This document shows positions 47,181 to 57,154 of a DNA stretch of 64,000 nt, piece after piece. Position 1 is the first letter of the stretch. The number at the start of each line of letters is the position of its first letter. Under the pieces are notes generated by a model, which saw only the letters and a program-made list of their open reading frames with translations, was not told the DNA's origin and made no database searches. The stretch covers positions 28,874,903 to 28,938,902 of the forward strand of contig NC_092878.1 in assembly GCF_028372415.1 (NCBI RefSeq), read 5' to 3'. Position numbers and translations under genes: made by a program. Source of the stretch: Notamacropus eugenii. Taxonomy: Eukaryota; Chordata; Mammalia; Diprotodontia; Macropodidae.

Positions 47181-49598
47181 GATAACTATCAAGTCAGTAG
47201 TTTGGAGGAAAATCACATGTAATAAAGGGATAAAGGAAATGGCAAGTGACAAAATAATTCTGAATATGTGAAATTAAAAAGCATTTACACATAAAAAATC
47301 CTTGTGGGGGTGGAGCCAAGATGGTGACGCACATACACTAGCTCTTCCCCCACAGCCCATAAAATACCTGTGAAGAAAGACTCTCAATAAATTCTAGAGC
47401 GACAGAAGCCACAGAACAACAGAGTGGAGGAGATTTCCAGCCCAGAGTGACCTGAAAGGCCAGCGGGAAAGGTCTGTTGCACCAGATGCCGAGTGGAGCC
47501 CAGGCCAGTCTTGGCCCCAGCATGGCTCTGGGAGGAGAAGCTGAGCAGGCCTCGGGGGCAGAATTCCCAGCAGCAGTAGCAGTAGTTTGCAGATCCTTCA
47601 ACCCACAGGCACCAAAGGTCAGTGAGAGGGTTTTTTCAGCTAGCCTAGAAGGGAGCAGGGTCTTCCTGTAGCTCTGGCCTCAGGCTGCGTCTGTAGAGGC
47701 TTCTTCAGGAGGCAGCAGCTCCCACAGCAGCTTGCATCCATTGTTGGATCATAAAACCAAGGAGGTACTGAGCAGCTGATCCTTACCTCATCCCTGTGTG
47801 GAGATCCTGCCCCCACCTAATGCTCCTGGAGGAATTGAGCAGCTGACCTTTATCTCACACTGAATGGCAGCCTGAATGGCAGCCCTACCCCCATTGAAAG
47901 CTCCTGGAGGAATCAGGCAGCTTATCTGAATCTCAGCCTCTAGTGCTGGATTGGTGGAACTTGAGGCCAAGTGGCTGTGGAGAGGGAACTCTATTACTTA
48001 AAGATTCTGGGCCCAAAAGTTTCTGGTTGCTCCCAGACTAGGGTACACACCTGACTGTACCACTTTGGAGGAACTGAGATCTTACAGATTCCCAGAGTAT
48101 ACCCTACTCTTGATAAAGGACCCAAAAGTCAAATAACTGGTTGGGAAAATGCCCCCAAAAGGGGAAAATAATAAGACTAAAGAAGGTTACTTTCTTGGTG
48201 AACAGATATCTTATCCCATCCTTTCAGATGAGGAAGAACAATGCTTACCATCAGGGAAAGACATAAAAGTCAAGGCAACTGTATCCCAAACATCCAAAAT
48301 AAATATTCAATGATCTCAGATGATGGAAGAACTCAAAAAGGATTTTGAAAATCAAGTAAGAGAGGTAGAGGAAAAATTGGGAAGAGAAATGAGAGAGATG
48401 CAAGAAAATCATGAAAAGCAAGTCAACACCTTGCTAAAGGAAACCCACAAAAATGCTGAAGAAAATAACACCATTAAAAAATAGGCTAACTCAATTCGCA
48501 AAAGAGGTTCAAAAAGCCAGTGAGGAGAAGAATGCTTTCAAAAGCAGAATTAGCCAAATGGAAAAGGAGGTTCAAAAGTTCACTGAAGAAAATAGTTCTT
48601 TCAAAATTAGAATGGAACAGATGGAGACTGATGACTTTATGAGAAACCAAGAAATCACAAAACAAAACCAAAAGAATGAAAAAATGGAAGATAATGTGAA
48701 ATATCTCATTGCAAAAACAACTGACCTGGAAAATAGATCCAGGAGAGACAATTTAAAAATTATGGGACTACCTGAAAGTCATGACCAAAAAGAGAATCTG
48801 GACATCATCTTTCATGAAATTATCAAGGAAAACTGCCCTGATGTTCTAGAACCAGGGGGCAAAATAAATATTGAAAAAATTCACCAATCATCTCCTGAAA
48901 GAGATCCAGAAAGAGCTTAGTGCAGGGGGAGGAGCCAAGGTGGCGGAGTAGAAAGACACACATATGCTAGCTCTGAACCCACAGCCCATAAAATATCTGT
49001 AAAGAATAACTCCCAACAAATTCTGGAGCAGCGGAAGCCACAGAACAACGGAGGGGAGGAGATTTCTGTTTCAGAGAGCCCTGAAAAACCGACGAAAGAT
49101 CCGTGGCACACCGGACCCCGTAGCGGAGCCCAGCCCTGCCTTGGCCACGCGGCACTGAGAGGAGCAGATCCTAGCAGGCTTCAGGGACGGGATCTCCAGC
49201 AGCCATGCAGGTCCCTCCACCCACAGGTGACAAGGGTAGGTGAGAGAGTCTTTTTGGGTGGCCAACAGGGGAGTGGGTTGTCCCTGTGGCTCGGGCCCCC
49301 TCGGGAGGCAGCAGCAGGGGCGGCGGCAGACAGGGGCTCCCCAAGCAGGCAGGAGCCCAGATCCATTGTTGAAGGTCTCTGCATAAACCCCCTGAGGGAA
49401 CTGAGTCCCATGAGGTGGCCCTGCCCCCACCTGAGCACCTGGACTTAATCTCACATTGATTAGCAGCCCTGACCCCACCCAAAGCCCTGAGGCTGGGAAG
49501 CAGCATTTGAATCTCAGACCCCAAGCCCTGGCTGGGTGGATCTGGAGGTGAGCTGGGGGTGGAAAGAAAACTCAGAAGGCAAGTCACTGGCTGGGAAA

Positions 49599-50699
49599 AT
49601 GCCCAGAAAAGGGAAAAAAAATAAGACTATAGAAGGTTACTCTCTTGGTGAACAGATAATTCCTCCCTTCCTTTCTGATGAGGAAGAACAATGCTTACCA
49701 TCAGGGAAAGACACAGAAGTCAAGGCTTCTGTATCCCACACATCCAAAATAAATATACCATGGGCTCAGGCCATAGAAGAGCTCAAAAAGGATTTTGAAA
49801 ATCAAGTAAGAGAGGTGGAGGAAAAACTGGGAAGAGAAATGAGAGAGATGCAAGAAAAGCATGGAAAGCAGGTCCACACCTTGCTAAAGGATACCCCAAA
49901 AAATGCTGAAGAAAATAACACCTTGAAAAATAGGCTAACTCAATTGGCAAAAGAGGTTCAAAAAGCCAATGAGGAGAAGAATGCTTTCAAAAGCAGAATT
50001 AGCCAAATGGAAAAGGAGATTCAAAAGCTCACTGAAGAAAATAGTTCTTTCAAAATTAGAATGGAACAGATGGAGGCTAATGACTTTGTGAGAAACCAAG
50101 AAATCACAAAACAAAACCAAAAGAATGAAAAAATGGAAGATAATGTGAAATATCTCATTGGAAAAACAACTGACCTGGAAAATAGATCCAGGAGAGACAA
50201 TTTAAAAATTATGGGACTACCTGAAAGCCATGATGAGAAAAAGAGCCTAGACATCATCTTTCATGACATTATCAAGGAAAACTGCCCTGAGATTCTAGAA
50301 CCAGAGGGCAAAATAAGTATTCAAGGAATCCACAGATCACCACCTGAAAGAGATCCAAAAAGAGAAACTCCTAGGAACATTGTGGCCAAATTCCAGAGTT
50401 CTCTGATCAAGGAGAAAATATTGCAAGCAGCTAGAAAGAAACAATTCAATTATTGTGGAAATACAATCAGGATAATACAAGATCTAGCAGCTTCTACATT
50501 AAGGGATCGAAGGGCGTGGAACAGGATATTCCAGAAGTCAGAGGAACTAGAACTAAAACCAAGAATCACCTACCCAGCAAAACTGAGTATAATACTTCAG
50601 GGGAAAAAATGGTCTTTCAACAAAATTGGGGACTTTCAAGCATTCCTGATGAAAAGACCAGAGCTGAAAAGAAAATTTGACTTTCAAACACAAGAATGA
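49599..50699 (+). CDS. HAL1 ORF1 protein, L1 ORF1p-like (intact frame)
   Basis: The predicted product is 366 residues. The Met at 49599 (MPRKGKKNK) is chosen because the older copy conserves it; the frame is open upstream to 49536, which would add 21 residues. The order is a basic N terminus; an acidic stretch (SDEEEQ, about residue 34); a long heptad-type coiled coil (about 65-180, rich in E, K, Q and L); an RRM-like part with the typical L1 'ENRSRRDNLKIMGLPES' stretch (about 195-215); and a C-terminal domain with 'RITYPAKLSIILQGKKW' (about 320-340). This is the plan of L1 ORF1p, a trimeric nucleic-acid chaperone. There is no cysteine knuckle. Whether it is expressed is unknown. Confidence 0.9.
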   Translation: MPRKGKKNKTIEGYSLGEQIIPPFLSDEEEQCLPSGKDTEVKASVSHTSKINIPWAQAIEELKKDFENQVREVEEKLGREMREMQEKHGKQVHTLLKDTPKNAEENNTLKNRLTQLAKEVQKANEEKNAFKSRISQMEKEIQKLTEENSSFKIRMEQMEANDFVRNQEITKQNQKNEKMEDNVKYLIGKTTDLENRSRRDNLKIMGLPESHDEKKSLDIIFHDIIKENCPEILEPEGKISIQGIHRSPPERDPKRETPRNIVAKFQSSLIKEKILQAARKKQFNYCGNTIRIIQDLAASTLRDRRAWNRIFQKSEELELKPRITYPAKLSIILQGKKWSFNKIGDFQAFLMKRPELKRKFDFQTQE

Positions 50700-50832
50700 A
50701 GAGAAGCATGAAAAGGTAAACAGCAAAGAGAAGTCATAAGGGACTTACTAAAGTTGAACTGTTTACTTTCCTACATGGAAAGAAAATATTTGTAACTCTT
50801 GAAACTTTTCAGTATCTGGGTAGTTGGTGGGA

Positions 50833-50862
50833 TTACACACACACACACGCACACACACAGAG
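50833..50862. repeat. (AC)n within the HAL1 3' UTR
   Basis: An imperfect AC run at the same place in the outer copy (52160-52170) and, as (TG)n, in the minus copy near 60020-60055. It appears to be inherited from the family and to grow in each copy. Confidence 0.85.
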
Positions 50863-53800
50863 AATTGAATCGGATGGGATCATATCTTAAAAAAATGAAA
50901 TTAAGAGGTAAGAGAGAAATATATTCGGAGGAGAAAGGGAGAAATAGAATGGGGCAAATTATCTCTCATAAAAGAGGCAAGCAAAAGACTTTTTAGTGGA
51001 GGGAAAAAGAAGGGAAGTGAGAGAAAAACATGAAGTTTACTCTCATCACATTCCACTAAAGGAAGGAATAAAATGCACACTCATTTTGGTATGAAAACCT
51101 ATCTTACAATACAGGAAAGTGGGGGATAAGGGGATAAGCAGGGTGGGGGGGATGATGGAAGGGAGGGCAATGGGAGGAGGGAGCAATTAGAAGTCAACAC
51201 TCTTGGGGAGGGACAGGATCAAAAGAGAGAATAGAAGTAATAGGGGACAGGATAGGATGGAGGGAAATATAGTTAGTCTTACACAACATGACTATTATGG
51301 AAGTCATTTGCAAAACTACACATATATGGCCTATATTGAATTGCTTGCCTTCCAAAAGGAATGGGTGGGGAGGGACGGATGAAGAGAAGTTGGAATTCAA
51401 AGTTTTAGGATCGACTGTTGAGTACTGTTCTCGCTACTAGGAAATAAGAAATAAAGGTAAAGGGGTATAGAAAGTTATCTGGTCCTACAGGACAAAAGAG
51501 AAGATGGGGACAAGGGAAGAGAGGGATGATAGAAGAGAGGGCAGATTGGTGGTAGGGGCAATTAGAATGCTCGGTGTTTTGGGGTGGGGGGAGGGGACAA
51601 ATGGGGAGAAAATTTGGAACCCAAAATTTTGTGAAAATGAATGTTAGAAGTTAAATAAATTAATTAAAAAAAAAAGATCCAGAAAGAGAAATTCCTAAGA
51701 ACGTTGTAGCTAAATTCGTGAGGTACCAGGTCAAGGAGAAAATATTGCAAGCAGCTAGAAAGAAACAATTCAGACATTGTGGAAATACAATCAGGATAAC
51801 ACAAGGTCTAGCAGCTTCAACATTAAGGGATTGAAGGGCTTGGAATATGATATTCCAGAAGTCAAAGGAACTAGGACTAAAACCAAGAATCACCTACCCA
51901 GCAAAACTGAGTATAATACTTCAGGGGGAAAAATGGTCTTTCAATGAAATAGAGAACTTCCAAGCATTCCTGATGAAAAGACCAGAGCTGAAAAGAACAT
52001 TTGACTTTCAAACACAAGAATCAAGAGAAGCATGAAAAGGTAAACAGGAAGGAGAAATCATAAGGGACTTATTAAAGTTGACCTGTTTACATTCCTACAT
52101 GGAAAGGTAATATTTGTAACTCTTGAAACTTTTTTCAGTATCTGGGTAGTTGGAGGGATTACACACACATATAGAGAGAGACAGAGAGCACAGGGTGAGT
52201 GAAATAGGATGGGATCATATCTAAAAAAAATGACATTAAGAGGTGAGAGAGGAATATATTGGGAGGAGAAAGGGAGAAATGGAATGGGGCAAATTATCTC
52301 TCATAAAAGAGGCAAGCAAAAGACTTTTCAATGGAGGGAAAAAGTGGGGAGGTGAAAGGGAAAACATGAAGCTTACTCTCATTACATTTGATTCAAGGAA
52401 GGAATAAAATGTGCACACTCATTTTAATATGAAAACCTGTCTTACAATGCAAGAAAGTGGGGGAGAAGGGCATAAGCAGAGTAGGGGGGGATGATGAAAG
52501 GGAGGGCAATGGGAAGAGGGAGCAATTAGAAGTCAACACTCTTGGGGAGGGACAGTGTCAAAAGAGAGAATAGAAGAAATGGGGGGCAGGATAGGATGGA
52601 GGGAAATATAGTTAGTCTTACACAACATGACTATTATGAAAGTCATTTGCAAAACTACACATATATGGCCTATATTGAATTGCTTGCCTTCCCAATGGGA
52701 TGAGTGGGGAGGGAGGAAGGAAGAGAAATTGGAACTCATAAGTTTTAGGAACAGCTGTTGAGTATTGTTCCTGCATACAATTGGGAAATAAGAAATACAG
52801 GTAATGGGGTACAGAAATTTATCTTGTCCTACACGACAAAAGAGAAGATGGGGATAAGGGAGGGGAGGGATGTTAGAAGGGAGGGCAGATTGGTGATACG
52901 GGTAATTAGAATGTTTGGCATTTTGGGGTGGGGAGAGGGGAGAGATGGGGAGAAAGTTTGGAACTCAAAATTTTGTGGAAATGAATGTTGAAAACTTAAG
53001 TAAATTAAAAAAAAATCCTTGTGATTGGAATACAAAGAGAAGCCATTGATGGAGGGGAAGAAGTTTTTGTAGCAGATATGATCGATAGAGGTTTAATAAC
53101 CAGGAATTTGATATAAATATATATATGAATATATGAGACCAAGAGCCAATCTTATATAGGTCAGTCATCAGAGAATATGAACAACTTTCGAAAACCTAAA
53201 AAAACAAAATGTAAATGATCAGTAAAATATATACATATATGTATATATACATACATGAATACATATATGAAAATGTTTCCAATCACTGATAATAGGAGAA
53301 ATACAGATTAAAGCAGAAGGTTTTGCTTTACACACTTTTGATCGACAAAGATGAGACTGCTCAGCATTGGGAAAATATCATGGAAAGAGGCACATTAATA
53401 TGTTACTCATAGAATTGTAGGTTCTTCCTGCTGTTATGGAAAACAATGTGAAACTGCTAGGAACATTCATGACTGAATTGTTTGTATTCTTTGATGAAGT
53501 GAAACCAGTATTGGGCATATAGTGTAGACTGTATGCCAGAGACGGAGTAAAAAAGGTCCCATGTATGTTGAAATATTCATTGTAGTGCTTTCTGTGACAC
53601 AAAAACCTCTGTGTAATAATGTGGGTACCAATTCATTAGGGAATGGTCGAACAAATTGTGTTTTATGACTCTTTCCCCCTAAGAAATGTTGTCAAGGAGG
53701 TGAACAGCACAAGTAAACATGATGTACACACAATGACCACAATTATGTAAAGATAAACATTATTTAAAAGACCTCAGAATTCAGATCAATGCAGTGATTC

Positions 53801-53889
53801 CAGAGGACGGATAATTTCTTTTGAAGGAATGGTGAGCTGCAGGTATGGAATGCTGCGTATCCTTTTTAAAAAAATCTGTACTTTGTTAC

Positions 53890-54320
53890 CATAGAAGATT
53901 CCAAATGGTGTGAGAAGGGGCCTGTTGGGAAGCAGCTATATAAAATAAGGCATCAAGTTAAAAAAAAAATGGACTGGGACAAAAGGATGTTTTATAGCTA
54001 GCTAGCATTTTCGGTTTGTTTTTTTAAACCAAGCCACCCTTCCCCTCACTGAAAATAAAAGATGGAAGGAAGCATTGCACCTGGACTAGTGAGAAACTCT
54101 GGCATTCAATTACTGTTCTTGCAGAGGAATGGAGTGCTCGCTCTCCTCAGCCCTTCAACTAAAATGCATCTTATCTGGGACTAATGAAAATGTGCTTTAT
54201 TTGCTCTTAGAAAAAAATTTAACAAACATTTGTAGAATGGGGGGAAAACCTATGCCAGTGTGGATTGCCGCTTGTGGCAAGTCTCAAAAAGCTTTTTTCC
54301 ACAAAAGCCTTTAAGTATGG
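53890..54320. other. Intronic sequence, nothing recognised
   Basis: No exon or repeat recognised. Confidence 0.4.
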
Positions 54321-54327
54321 TCTGGTA

Positions 54328-54531
54328 CAGAGGTGGGGAACCAGGGGCCTCAAGGCCACGTGACTCCCCCCCAAATCCTCAAGTGTGGCCCTTTGACTGA
54401 ATTAAAACTTCAGAGAACAAATCCCCTTCATAAAAGGATTTGTTCTGTAAAACTTGGACTCAGTCAAGAGGCCACGCCCCAAAACCTAGAAGGCCACATG
54501 TGGCCTTGAGGCTGCAGGTTCCCCACCCCTA
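54328..54531. mobile_element. hAT-type MITE with terminal inverted repeats
   Basis: The ends CAGAGGTGGGGAACC (54328-54342) and GGTTCCCCACCCCTA (54517-54531) are inverted copies, YAGRGGTGGGGAACC. The inside is also largely palindromic, with CAAATCC...GGATTTG near the centre and GGCCTCAAGGCCAC mirrored by GTGGCCTTGAGGC. Flanking octamers GTCTGGTA and GTCTGACT are a degraded 8-bp duplication, as expected of hAT. No transposase. Confidence 0.85.
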
Positions 54532-54908
54532 GTCTGACTACCAGTCTACCTGAATTCATAGAAGCTAGTGACCAGAATATTGGCTATGGTGTGGTGGATT
54601 TCCCTTTTTTAAGTGATTAGCCTTGACAGTTGACATATGAAAAATATCCTTGGTTGTTATTTGTTGTTCTTTGTGTTTAAAGGTGCCAGAGTCTAGGTAT
54701 TATCTTGAACAGATTAGCTCCTTTCCCCACATTAACAGGCCCATAGAATCCAGCACCACCTTTAGCACTTCTAGCCTCCTGTCACATTACTGTCTTCTGC
54801 ATACTGTGTGCTCCAGTCAAAATGAACTATTCCTTTTCCTCCGTATGTACCCTCCAGTCTCCTTTTGCTCTCATTCTTTTCTTTATCTAATGCCTGACCT
54901 TATCCTTT

Positions 54909-56685
54909 TTTTTTTAAATTTTTTTTATTTTTTAATGTTTAACAATCACTGCCATACAATTGAGATTTTATCCCCCCCCACCTACCCCCCACTACCCCCC
55001 TCCCTCCCCACGACTGCATACAATTCTGTATAGATTCTACGTATACTTTCCTATTGAGTATATTTTCATTATGGTCATGCTATGTAGTCAGACTAAAATA
55101 AATGAAAGAAATCATATAACAAATCAGAACATGATACACAAACACATACACATACACAAACATGATCTGCTACATTTTGCGAATGACTTCCATATTTCTT
55201 TCTCTGAGTGTGGAAGGCATTTTGCCTTGAGAACCACCTTTGGGATTTTTTTTTTTTATAAGAAGTTTTTGCGTTATTACAAAAATCCAAGTCTACCAGA
55301 AAAGACTCTCACACACTGTGGTCGTTGCTGTGCACAAAGTTCTCCTGGTTCTGCTCCTTTCACTCAGCATCAGGTCATATAAGTCCTTCCAGGCCTCTCT
55401 GAAGTCTTCTTGTTCATCATTTCTTATGGCACAATAGTACTCCATTACATTCATATACCATAATTTATTCAGCCATTCCCCAATTGATGGACATCCCCTT
55501 GACTTCCAGTTTTTGGCAACTACATAGAGTGCTGCTATAAATATTTTTGTACATGTGGGACCCTTTCCCATTTTTATGATCTCTTGGGGATATAGTCCTA
55601 GTAGCGATATTGCTGGGTCAAAGGGTATGCACATTTTTGTAGCCCTTTGGGCATAGTTCCAAATTGCTCTGCAGAATGGTTGGATGCGCTCGCAGCTCCA
55701 CCAACAATGAATTAGTGTTCCAACTCTCCCACATCCTCTCCAGCATTTATCATTTTCTTGTTCTGTCATGTTTGCCAATCTTATAGGTGTGATGTGGTAC
55801 CTCAGAGTTGTTTTGATTTGCATCTCTCTAATCAATAGTGATTTAGAGCATTTTTTCATATGATTATAGATAGCTTTAATTTCTTCCTCTGAAAATTCCC
55901 TGTTCATATCCTTTGACCATTTATCAATTGGGGAATGACTTGTATGATTATACATTTGGGTCAGTTCTCTATATATTCTAGAAATGAGGCCTTTATCCCC
56001 GAGCTTAGCTGTAAAAATTCTTTCCCAATTTACTGCATCCCTCCGGATTTTGGTTGCATTGGGTTTGGTTGTGCAAAAACTTCTCAGTTTAATGTAATCA
56101 AAGTTATCCATTTTGCATTTCATAATGCTTTCTATCTCTCCTTTAGTAAAGAATTCTTCCCTTCTCCATAGATCTGATAAATACACTATTCCTTGCTTCT
56201 CCAGTTTATTCATGGTATCAATCTTTATACCTAAATCATGTACCCATTTGGACTTTAATCTTGTGTACGGTGTCAGGTATGGGTCTATGCCTAATTTCCG
56301 CCACACTGTTATCCAGTTTTCCCAGCAATTTTTGTCAAACAATGAGTTCTTATCCCAGAAGCTGGGGTCCTTGGGTTTATCAAACAGGAGGTTGCTATAT
56401 TCCTTGCCTACTGCATCTTGAGTGCCAAGTCTATTCCACTTGTCTACCTCTCTGTTTCTTAGCCAATACCAAGTGGTTTTGATAATTGCTGCTTTATAGT
56501 AGAGTTTGAGGTCTGGTAGCGCTAGGCCTCCTTCCCAAGCATTTCTTTTCATTAGTCCCTTTGATATTCTGGACCTTTTGTTTTTCCAAACGAATTTTGA
56601 TATTATTTTATCCAGCTCTAGAAAGTAATTGTCTGATAGTTTAATTGGTATGGCACTAAATAAGTATATTAATTTAGGTAGAATT
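54909..56685 (-). mobile_element. Young 5'-truncated L1 with 15-bp target-site duplication
   Basis: CTGACCTTATCCTTT flanks it at 54894-54908 and 56686-56700. It has a poly(A) (T-rich at 54909), a 3' UTR of about 380 bp and the C-terminal part of ORF2 in one open frame. It lies antisense within SNAP23 intron 1. It lacks endonuclease and the catalytic reverse-transcriptase core, so it cannot move itself. Confidence 0.95.
55293..56685 (-). CDS. L1 ORF2 C-terminal fragment, open frame
   Basis: A 473-residue frame runs 55293-56714; the first 8-9 codons come from host flank, so the L1 part ends at 56685. It covers the region after the reverse-transcriptase active site ('WYWLRN', 'KGLISRIYRELTQMYNH') and the complete C-terminal zinc knuckle Cys324, Cys328, His336, Cys341 of the frame (CX3CX7HX4C), which in L1 ORF2p binds nucleic acid. 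The absence of stops over 1.4 kb points to a recent insertion. It has no catalytic residues and no promoter of its own, so it is a dead fragment. Confidence 0.85.
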
Positions 56686-57154
56686 CTGACCTTATCCTTT
56701 GAAACCCTACTCATGTGTCACCTCCTCTTCCATGAAGTCTTCCCTGATCCTTTCCCCAGGATTTACATTTATATGTCTGTGGCTGCATTCCAATGCACTT
56801 GGCTGTAATATGCAGTGTTCATCAGACTATATAATCATAGCTTTAGAGCGGGAAGGGAAACTGGAGATCATTGGGTCCAACTCCTTTGGTCCTTTGGCTG
56901 GCACTTGTTTGTGCCTTATCCCTCAACTAGACTGTCAGTTCCACGAGGGTAGGGGGCATTTTTTACCATCACTTTATGTCTCCCTTGCACTAAATACTAT
57001 GTTTTGCACTTTAAAAAAAAAAATTGTTTGTAGATGTTTAAACTTGTCTTGTAATAGCTTATCAGTATTGAAAACCACTTCCCATCCAAATTTATGACTC
57101 TGTGATTTATAATTTATAGTATTAACCTCTCTGTGCAATTTTCTCCTCATTAAA

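Larger units (their letters stand above)
48916..51674 (+). mobile_element. Younger full-length HAL1-like element (inner)
   Basis: AGATCCAGAAAGAG flanks it at 48902-48915 and 51675-51688. It has a 5' UTR of about 680 bp starting near GGGGGAGGAGCCAAGGTGG, an open ORF1 (49599-50699), an AC-repeat-containing 3' UTR of about 950 bp and a poly(A) tail at 51666-51675. At 2.76 kb it is far shorter than a full L1 and has no endonuclease or reverse transcriptase frame, so it must use L1 proteins in trans. The flanking repeat and poly(A) are the marks of target-primed reverse transcription. Confidence 0.92.
48149..52034 (+). pseudogene. Broken L1-ORF1-type gene of the outer HAL1
   Basis: The ATG at 48149 corresponds to the start of the intact frame at 49599. 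The frame is ended by a TGA near 48311 (after K-I-N-I-Q), later shifted by an extra A in the run near 48475-48481, and split at 48916 by the inner element. The rest resumes at 51689 with the next expected codons (E-I-P-K-N-V-V-A-K-F), has a further TGA near 51832 and ends near 52034. Before decay it would have encoded an RNA-binding, coiled-coil ORF1 protein. Confidence 0.85.
47307..53009 (+). mobile_element. Older HAL1-like element (outer), interrupted by a younger copy
   Basis: It starts GGGGTGGAGCCAAGATGGTG and ends in a poly(A) at 53007-53015. AAAAAATCCTTGTG flanks it at 47293-47306 and 53010-53023. The order is 5' UTR (47307-48148), a broken ORF1 (48149-48915, resuming at 51689 and ending near 52034) and 3' UTR (about 52035-53009), with no ORF2. 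Without the inner insertion it is about 2.9 kb. The same order is seen in the inner copy, so the lack of ORF2 is a family trait rather than a deletion in one copy. Confidence 0.9.
47180..53880 (+). repeat. Decayed L1 ORF2 that hosts the HAL1 nest
   Basis: If 47307-53023 is removed, 47180-47306 joins 53024-53880 to give decayed L1 ORF2 late sequence in plus orientation: 'AAATTAAAAAGCATTTACAC', 'GATAGAGGTTTAATAACCAGG', a GGAGAAATACAGATTAAAGCAG segment, 'GACTGCTCAGCATTGGG' and 'GGAAAACAATGTGAAACTG'. The same stations occur in reverse and well preserved in the L1 at 54909-56685. Many stops; non-functional. Confidence 0.65.
54640..57000 (+). repeat. L2 LINE 3' part, split by the L1 at 54909
   Basis: 54640-54908 and 56701-57000 join into L2 3' text ('ACTCATGTGTCACCTCCTC', 'CATGAAGTCTTCCCTGATCC', 'GACTGTCAGTTCCACGAGGG'). 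Non-coding. Confidence 0.6.

Noticed and set aside
49227..49587. Frames of 70-138 residues on both strands before the HAL1 ORF1
   Set aside because: They lie in the GC-rich HAL1 5' UTR and are not conserved in frame in the outer copy.
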